NCBI GenBank assembly: GCA_964457585.1
Contig: CAYWFU010000010.1
Span: forward strand, 1 to 63,125
Source of the DNA: CAYWFU01 sp964457585
Lineage (GTDB): Bacteria > JACRDZ01
Direction of reading: 5' to 3'
DNA: 63,125 nucleotides
The notes beneath the pieces were generated by a model that saw only the letters and a list, made by a program, of their open reading frames with translations, searched no databases and was not told the DNA's origin. Both the position numbers and the translations under genes were made by a program. Positions within the stretch are counted from its first letter, which is position 1. Every line of letters begins with the position of its first letter. Shown in pieces: positions 58,585 to 63,125 of the stretch.

Positions 58585-58641
58585 GCTCGATAAATCGAGC
58601 AACTACACCCCAATGACATGTAGTTGCCTCATTTATGAGGC
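58585..58641. repeat. REPIN-like inverted pair, family C (copy 3)
   Basis: Left unit 58585-58606 (TCG-ATTTAT-CGA arm, inverted) and right unit 58620-58641 (GTAGTTGC with CTC-ATTTAT-GAG). The downstream 38 bp (TTATAACCAAACTTTC...ACTTTAAACTAT) repeat the 30896 region and contain the TAG stop of the amidase gene. Confidence 0.85.
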
Positions 58642-58676
58642 GTTATAACCAAACTTTCAAATTCCTGTACTTTAAA

Positions 58677-60287
58677 CTATTTTTTTTCAACTTTTTTCTT
58701 ATATTTTACAATACTATTATATACAGCTTTTGCAATTTCATTCAAATGGCTGTCTTTACGTAAATTGTCTTCATCCCTACGATTTGTAATAAAACTTGAT
58801 TCAACTAAAATCGATGGCATACGAGCATTGCGTAAGACAAAAAAAGGACCCTGTTTTATTCCTCTATTTCTATTATTCATTTTAATATCTAAAGACGCCT
58901 GTGTAATTAATGCAAATTCTTTGCTTTCTTTCACATATTCAGTCTGTAAAATATCATAAACTATTATATCTATATCATTCATTTTTGATTTATTATCTTC
59001 TAACCTCATTACTGAATTTTCTTTTTTTACAATTGCAAGAGCATATGGATCAATATTCATACTTGCAGAGAAATAAAATACTTCAAAACCGCTGGAACGA
59101 GATCTAAAGGATGCATTGGTATGTATACTTATAAAAAGATCCGCATGATTAAAATTTGCAATATGAGTTCTTTCTTCCAGGCTGACAAAATAATCACCTT
59201 CACGTGTTAAAATAACCCTTGTGCCAAGATATTTAACAATAAGATTGCGCAGTTCTTTAGCAATTTTAATAACCGCATCTTTTTCTTTTAATCCAGTTGG
59301 GCCAATAGCACCCGGGTCCTTGCCGCCATGACCCGGATCTATGACAATAGTATTTATCTTTGTCGATTTTTCCGATTTTTTTTCTTCTTCCGGTTCTTTC
59401 TCTTGCGCAGTAATTTCTTTTTCTTTTACTTTAACTTCTTTTTCAACAATAAATGCTGGAGATTCATGCGGTTTGACTGTTAAAGTTGTATCAACTTTTT
59501 CTTTTATTTTTGTTCCTGTTATATCAATTACTATTCTATATGGATTTGTAAGTAAAAAATTTTTAAATGTTGCGGATTTATCTTTTATATCCACGTAAAT
59601 CATAGCAATATCTTTATTTTGAAATGAAACGATTTCTTTAATTAGATTATCTTCCGCTGTAATTTTGCATTTATTGGTATCAATTATTCCCCCTGTTATT
59701 GAAATCGCTAAACGGGAAGATAATTGTTTTTCAACTTTATAATCCAGTTCTTTTGTTATATCTATCGCAACTCTGATAAAATTCGGATATGGATGTACTC
59801 TGACATTTGTTACATTATATTCAAATTTATTGATTTTGAGAATTTTTTCCTTTGGATCCCAGATAATTTTCATTTCTGTTATTTCTGCAATATTATTATA
59901 AATAAAACTTAACGGGATCATAATTTTGCCATTTATTATTCTCAATGGATCATGCATATCTAAAATTTTTTTCTCATCGTTTTTTCCCATGATAATTTTT
60001 GGATTATCAATAAACATTTCAATTTTATATCTTTCATATTCAATTATCACTTTCTGATTTGCAGGATGCCAGTATTTAACCATTTTAAAAGCTTTTACCA
60101 TATCATCAATATCTATATATTCTTTTTTATCATAATCTTCAAGCTCAATATGTTCGATAAAATGTCCTTCTTCACGGGAAATAGTTGCTTCATATGCAAA
60201 AATTGATTTGAAATTTATTTTAAATATTAATAACGTTATAATAATTATATATTGAATATTTTTAATTTCTTTTATCTTTAAAAACAC
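58677..60287 (-). CDS. N-acetylmuramoyl-L-alanine amidase with AMIN domain
   Basis: 536 aa. Signal peptide or anchor at about 8-32. Residues about 50-145 resemble a copper-amine-oxidase-like wall domain, about 155-260 an AMIN domain (VTNVRVHPYPNFIRVAIDIT, NPYRIVIDITGTKI), then a charged linker, then Amidase_3 from about 312. TIVIDPGHGGKDPGAIGPTG gives the first zinc His, LKEKDA the Glu, DLFISIHTNAS the second His, and ILVESSFITN the catalytic Glu. It cleaves the amide between muramic acid and the stem peptide. Its start overlaps smpB by 26 nt. Confidence 0.95.
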   Translation of the reverse strand: MFLKIKEIKNIQYIIIITLLIFKINFKSIFAYEATISREEGHFIEHIELEDYDKKEYIDIDDMVKAFKMVKYWHPANQKVIIEYERYKIEMFIDNPKIIMGKNDEKKILDMHDPLRIINGKIMIPLSFIYNNIAEITEMKIIWDPKEKILKINKFEYNVTNVRVHPYPNFIRVAIDITKELDYKVEKQLSSRLAISITGGIIDTNKCKITAEDNLIKEIVSFQNKDIAMIYVDIKDKSATFKNFLLTNPYRIVIDITGTKIKEKVDTTLTVKPHESPAFIVEKEVKVKEKEITAQEKEPEEEKKSEKSTKINTIVIDPGHGGKDPGAIGPTGLKEKDAVIKIAKELRNLIVKYLGTRVILTREGDYFVSLEERTHIANFNHADLFISIHTNASFRSRSSGFEVFYFSASMNIDPYALAIVKKENSVMRLEDNKSKMNDIDIIVYDILQTEYVKESKEFALITQASLDIKMNNRNRGIKQGPFFVLRNARMPSILVESSFITNRRDEDNLRKDSHLNEIAKAVYNSIVKYKKKVEKK

Positions 60288-60738
60288 GTTCCATCTCCCT
60301 TTGAGATTCTTTATTTTTTAAAGTCTCACGCTTATCATACAATTTTTTACCCTTACATAATGCTAATTCTATTTTTGCTATACCTTTTCTATTAAAATAT
60401 ATTTTTAAAGGTACTAAAACTAATCCTTTTTCTTTTATTTTCCCGATTAATCTTATTATTTCACTTTTATTTAAAAGCAATTTTCTGGTACGCAAAGGTT
60501 CATGATTATTTATATTGCCATATTCATATGGACCAATATACATATTAAGCAATAATACGTTACCATTTACAATTTGTCCAAAACTATCTTTAAGATTAAC
60601 CTTCCCATTTCTCAAAGACTTAACTTCTGTCCCAACCAGCATAATTCCAGCTTCAATTGTTTCAAGAATAAAATAATTATGAGAAGCCTGCCTGTTTGAG
60701 TAAATTATTTTTTCTTCTTGTATAGATTTTTTTAACAT
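60262..60738 (-). CDS. smpB: SsrA (tmRNA)-binding protein
   Basis: 158 aa. NRQASHNYFILETIEAGIML, GTEVKSLRNGKVNLKDSF, YEYGNINNHEPLRTRKLLL, VPLKIYF and KGIAKIELALCKGKKLYDKR form the complete SmpB fold, and the basic C-terminal tail (QREMERVFKDKRN) is the part that enters the mRNA channel. No tmRNA gene is visible in the window. It overlaps the amidase gene start, and the next upstream gene is 60 bp away. Confidence 0.97.
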   Translation of the reverse strand: MLKKSIQEEKIIYSNRQASHNYFILETIEAGIMLVGTEVKSLRNGKVNLKDSFGQIVNGNVLLLNMYIGPYEYGNINNHEPLRTRKLLLNKSEIIRLIGKIKEKGLVLVPLKIYFNRKGIAKIELALCKGKKLYDKRETLKNKESQREMERVFKDKRN

Positions 60739-60798
60739 TTAATTATCCAGTAGGATAGGTTTCCAATTATAATTATATTTTCGGTATGGAAGCAATAT

Positions 60799-61149
60799 TT
60801 ATTTAGCAGGTTTTGGTAATAATTGTTTTAGCCCTTCACAAATTTCTGTTTCTTTTAAAAAAGTTTGCCTATTCTGCAGGATATTTTCCCAGAATGGATA
60901 TTCACGGCAAAGCTTAGGCCTGACATTATATATTCCGCATGTGTTCTCTTTAAGAAAACAATTTGGATTATGCGATGGACTGCTTAAAATATACCAACCT
61001 TGATCCTGAATTAAATATTTTTTGATGAAATCAAAATTATTTATTTTAAGAAACTTGGAAATTTCATCGATTTCAATTTCATTTATATATACCCATCCTC
61101 GTATATTCTTACAGCAATTTCCGCATTTTTTACATTCAAATTTTATCAT
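60799..61149 (-). CDS. YkgJ-family cysteine-cluster protein
   Basis: 116 aa. FECKKCGNCCKNIRGWVYIN holds the CxxCxxCC cluster at residues 5-12, and CFLKENTCGIYNVRPKLCRE holds three more cysteines (about 79-98), the standard YkgJ/CxxCxxCC pattern that binds iron or zinc. The function of the family is not settled. It overlaps recJ by 14 nt. Confidence 0.92.
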   Translation of the reverse strand: MIKFECKKCGNCCKNIRGWVYINEIEIDEISKFLKINNFDFIKKYLIQDQGWYILSSPSHNPNCFLKENTCGIYNVRPKLCREYPFWENILQNRQTFLKETEICEGLKQLLPKPAK

Positions 61150-62875
61150 TGCCTATTTCCTTTACATGTAAATCTATTGTTTCTTCACCATTCCAGTTAT
61201 TCAAAATCAAATTAAAAACCATATCTATCGTTTTATTTTGTAATAAGTCTATTCTTTCAGCTTGATTAAAAAAAATAGCGCTAAAAACATTTTCATTGTT
61301 ACCCACGTTAAATTTTAAATGTTTATCTTTTAAAATTTTAGGTGAAGATTTTAACGGTATTTTTCTAAAAGCAAAAACAGGTTTAGGATTACCAGTCCCA
61401 AATGGAGCAAGCTGTTTTAAATCATTAATAAGTTTAAAATCTATTTCTTCCGGAACAAGAATTGAATCTATTTCGACAAATGGATGCAGATTTTCCCATG
61501 TAATGGAATTTCTTAATATATTATTAATTTCCTGCCTGAATTTTTTAATATTTCTTTTTTCTATATTTAGTCCAATTGCCTGCGAATGTCCACCTACTTT
61601 TGTTAATAAATCTCCGCATTCACAAACTGTTTTAAAAAGATTAACATTTTTAACACTTCTTCCTGAACCTTTTCCTTTTTCACCATCCAATGCTATAACA
61701 ATTGCCGGTCTAGAGTATTTTTCAACAAGTTTTGAAGCCACCAGTCCAATTATTCCAACATGCCAATCCTGCCAGGCTAATACAATTAAAGGTTCATTTT
61801 TTAAATCAATATGTTTATCAACCAGATAAACAGCTTCTTCAACTGTTTTATTTAATAATTTTTGCCTTGAATCATTAATTGCTGATAATTCACTGGCTAT
61901 TTGCCGTGCTTTTGATTCATCTTCAGTAATAAGCAATTCCAGAGATAAATAAGCGTTTTTCATTCTTCCGCCGGCATTAAGACGCGGAGCCAAAAAAAAA
62001 CTAATATGTTCTGTATCAATTTTTTTCCCTTCGATACCTGATATTTTAATTAAATGTTTAAGACCAATATTCTTTGTATTATTAAGTACTTCAATACCAT
62101 ATTTTACAAAAATTCGATTTTCATCTAAAAGCGGAACAATATCCGCAACAGTACCAAGAGCAACCAAATCTAATAAATTCGAATCATTAATCCTGTCCTC
62201 GACATTATTAATCGGGGATAAATTCTTACTATTTGAAAAAGTTTCCATTATCCCGCGTGCAAGCTGATAAGCTACACCAACTCCTGCAAGTTCTTTAAAT
62301 GGATATTCACATCCATTTTGATGAGGGTTAATGACTGCATCTGCATCAGGAATTTTTTTGCCAGGTAAATGATGATCAGTAATTATTATATCAAGTCCAA
62401 TACTTTTTGCATATTCAACTTCTTCAAGCGATTGAATCCCGCAATCAACTGTTATGACTAAATTACCGCCTTCTTGTTTTATTTTATATAAAGCTTCTTT
62501 ATTTAATCCATATCCTTCTTCCAATCTATGAGGGATATAAAAATTTATTTTTTTGTAATAGCTGGTAAGTACTTTATATAAAACACTTATCGCAGTTATT
62601 CCATCAACATCATAATCTCCATAAATATATATATTTGCACATTCATTTATCTTATTTTTTATTATTTTAATCGCTTTTTCCGTATCCTTCATTTTAAAAG
62701 GAGATGAAATTTCATTTAATCGTGGATTAAGGAATTTATTAGCATCACTTAAATTTTTTATATTACGGTTAATAAGAAGATGAGAAATTATATAACTTAG
62801 AGAAAGTTCATGCGAAAGGTTTTCAATTAGTTTTTTATCATAATGAAAAAGTTGCCACTTTTTTAATGACATCAT
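61136..62875 (-). CDS. recJ: Single-stranded-DNA-specific exonuclease RecJ
   Basis: 579 aa, full length. 5'-3' exonuclease of recombination and mismatch repair. DHH motifs: IYIYGDYDVDGITAISVLY (I), LVITVDCGIQSLEE (II), IDIIITDHHLPG-type (III), VINPHQNG and AGVGVAYQLAR (IV). DHHA1: HVGIIGLVASKLVEKYSRPA and GKGSGRSVKNVNL, then GGHSQAIGL. The C-terminal OB part (about 470-570) follows. It starts the housekeeping run recJ-ykgJ-smpB. Confidence 0.97.
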   Translation of the reverse strand: MMSLKKWQLFHYDKKLIENLSHELSLSYIISHLLINRNIKNLSDANKFLNPRLNEISSPFKMKDTEKAIKIIKNKINECANIYIYGDYDVDGITAISVLYKVLTSYYKKINFYIPHRLEEGYGLNKEALYKIKQEGGNLVITVDCGIQSLEEVEYAKSIGLDIIITDHHLPGKKIPDADAVINPHQNGCEYPFKELAGVGVAYQLARGIMETFSNSKNLSPINNVEDRINDSNLLDLVALGTVADIVPLLDENRIFVKYGIEVLNNTKNIGLKHLIKISGIEGKKIDTEHISFFLAPRLNAGGRMKNAYLSLELLITEDESKARQIASELSAINDSRQKLLNKTVEEAVYLVDKHIDLKNEPLIVLAWQDWHVGIIGLVASKLVEKYSRPAIVIALDGEKGKGSGRSVKNVNLFKTVCECGDLLTKVGGHSQAIGLNIEKRNIKKFRQEINNILRNSITWENLHPFVEIDSILVPEEIDFKLINDLKQLAPFGTGNPKPVFAFRKIPLKSSPKILKDKHLKFNVGNNENVFSAIFFNQAERIDLLQNKTIDMVFNLILNNWNGEETIDLHVKEIGNDKI

Positions 62876-62901
62876 ATATTTAGTTTACATTTATTTTTGA
62901 T

Positions 62902-62944
62902 TGCGAGGGTTGGATTTGAACCAACGACTTTTGGGTTATGAGCC
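62902..62944 (-). pseudogene. 3' half of a tRNA-Met (anticodon CAT) lacking its 5' half
   Basis: Minus strand GGCTCATAACCC, variable AAAAGTC, T-arm GTTGG-TTCAAAT-CCAAC and acceptor 3' strand CCTCGCA are intact. Upstream of the anticodon loop the sequence (TTAGGGGAAGAATTAT) does not pair with the 3' anticodon strand and no GCGAGG-type 5' acceptor exists. It is therefore a fragment, as left by integration at a tRNA 3' end or by deletion. Confidence 0.6.
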
Positions 62945-63125
62945 ATAATTCTTCCCCTAAACGATAACTAACAATAACAAAAAAAATCTTGCTTGTCAAG
63001 ACTTTTATCTGACTTTCTCTTTTGGCCTTAAAAAATCATAAAAAACATTTTGGATATGAGCATTTCATCATTAGGGCTTGCGACGAAATAACTGTAACAA
63101 ATTTATTGTAAAAAAAATCATATAG
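62945..63125. other. Right-edge intergenic sequence
   Basis: AT-rich sequence without a visible gene, terminator or recognised repeat. It continues past the window edge. Confidence 0.4.

Noticed and set aside
62902..62975. Functional tRNA-Met gene
   Set aside because: The 5' acceptor and anticodon strands cannot pair with the intact 3' half.

Overview
The window is an AT-rich (by eye about 30% G+C) piece of a bacterial chromosome. Runs of exactly 100, 100 and 10 Ns (16819-16918, 19548-19647, 30545-30554) mark it as an assembled scaffold, probably a metagenome-assembled genome. Lipoprotein signals, outer-membrane beta-barrels, a Wzz-type polysaccharide co-polymerase and an MlaF-like ATPase point to a diderm. 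The many TPR, PEGA, Big_5, CHASE2 and caspase-like proteins, together with GerMN, SpoIID and AMIN-amidase genes in an apparent non-sporulator, fit an uncultured candidate phylum. I cannot name the phylum from sequence alone. Almost every gene is on the minus strand; the only plus-strand features are one PQQ-propeller gene and two tRNAs.

Layout, right to left in the direction of transcription. (i) 54.5-62.9 kb: a housekeeping and envelope run, recJ, YkgJ-like, smpB, AMIN/Amidase_3, GerMN, rph, rdgB, SpoIID, M50-like protease. A 3'-half tRNA-Met fragment lies upstream of recJ. (ii) 53.1-54.5 kb: tRNA-Arg, tRNA-Ser and a nest of palindromic elements, including a MITE-like insertion with 10-bp target duplication abutting tRNA-Ser. 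(iii) 44.6-53.1 kb: TPR-parvulin protein, MlaF-like ATPase, Trm112-like protein, tRNA-Thr, cysteine desulfurase, metallophosphatase with four haem motifs, DUF3098-like protein, pyrE, TPR lipoprotein. (iv) 33.4-44.6 kb: a giant NHL/TPR/transglutaminase-like protein, TPR lipoprotein, ankyrin protein, and a CHASE2 sigma-54 activator. (v) 31.2-33.0 kb: an apparent insertion carrying a TIR-like/phosphoribosyltransferase fusion and an MtlR/HEPN-like protein, a candidate defence module. (vi) 9.5-30.8 kb: an exported repeat-protein region with LPP20-like and DUF4384 lipoproteins, caspase-PEGA protease, TPR beta-barrel, FN3/Big_5 lipoprotein, PEGA-PQQ propeller, one very long RCC1/Big_5/beta-helix protein split by gaps, FecR protein, beta-barrel, seven-bladed lipoprotein and CHASE2 cyclase, then an M16 protease. 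(vii) 0-6.8 kb: a receiver-less sigma-54 activator followed by an exopolysaccharide operon (dockerin, cohesin lipoprotein, sugar nucleotidyltransferase, Wzz, tyrosine kinase with a c-di-GMP-type MshEN domain, HddA-like kinase, partial exported protein).

Two themes cross the window. First, the operons couple sensing (CHASE2, FecR, sigma-54 activators, a cyclase, MshEN) to surface display (cohesin/dockerin, Ig-like and propeller proteins, polysaccharide). Second, at least eight families of short palindromic repeats fill the intergenic space. One has REP/REPIN architecture with covarying hairpin arms. Several sit exactly at gene ends, supplying start regions, N-termini or stop codons.
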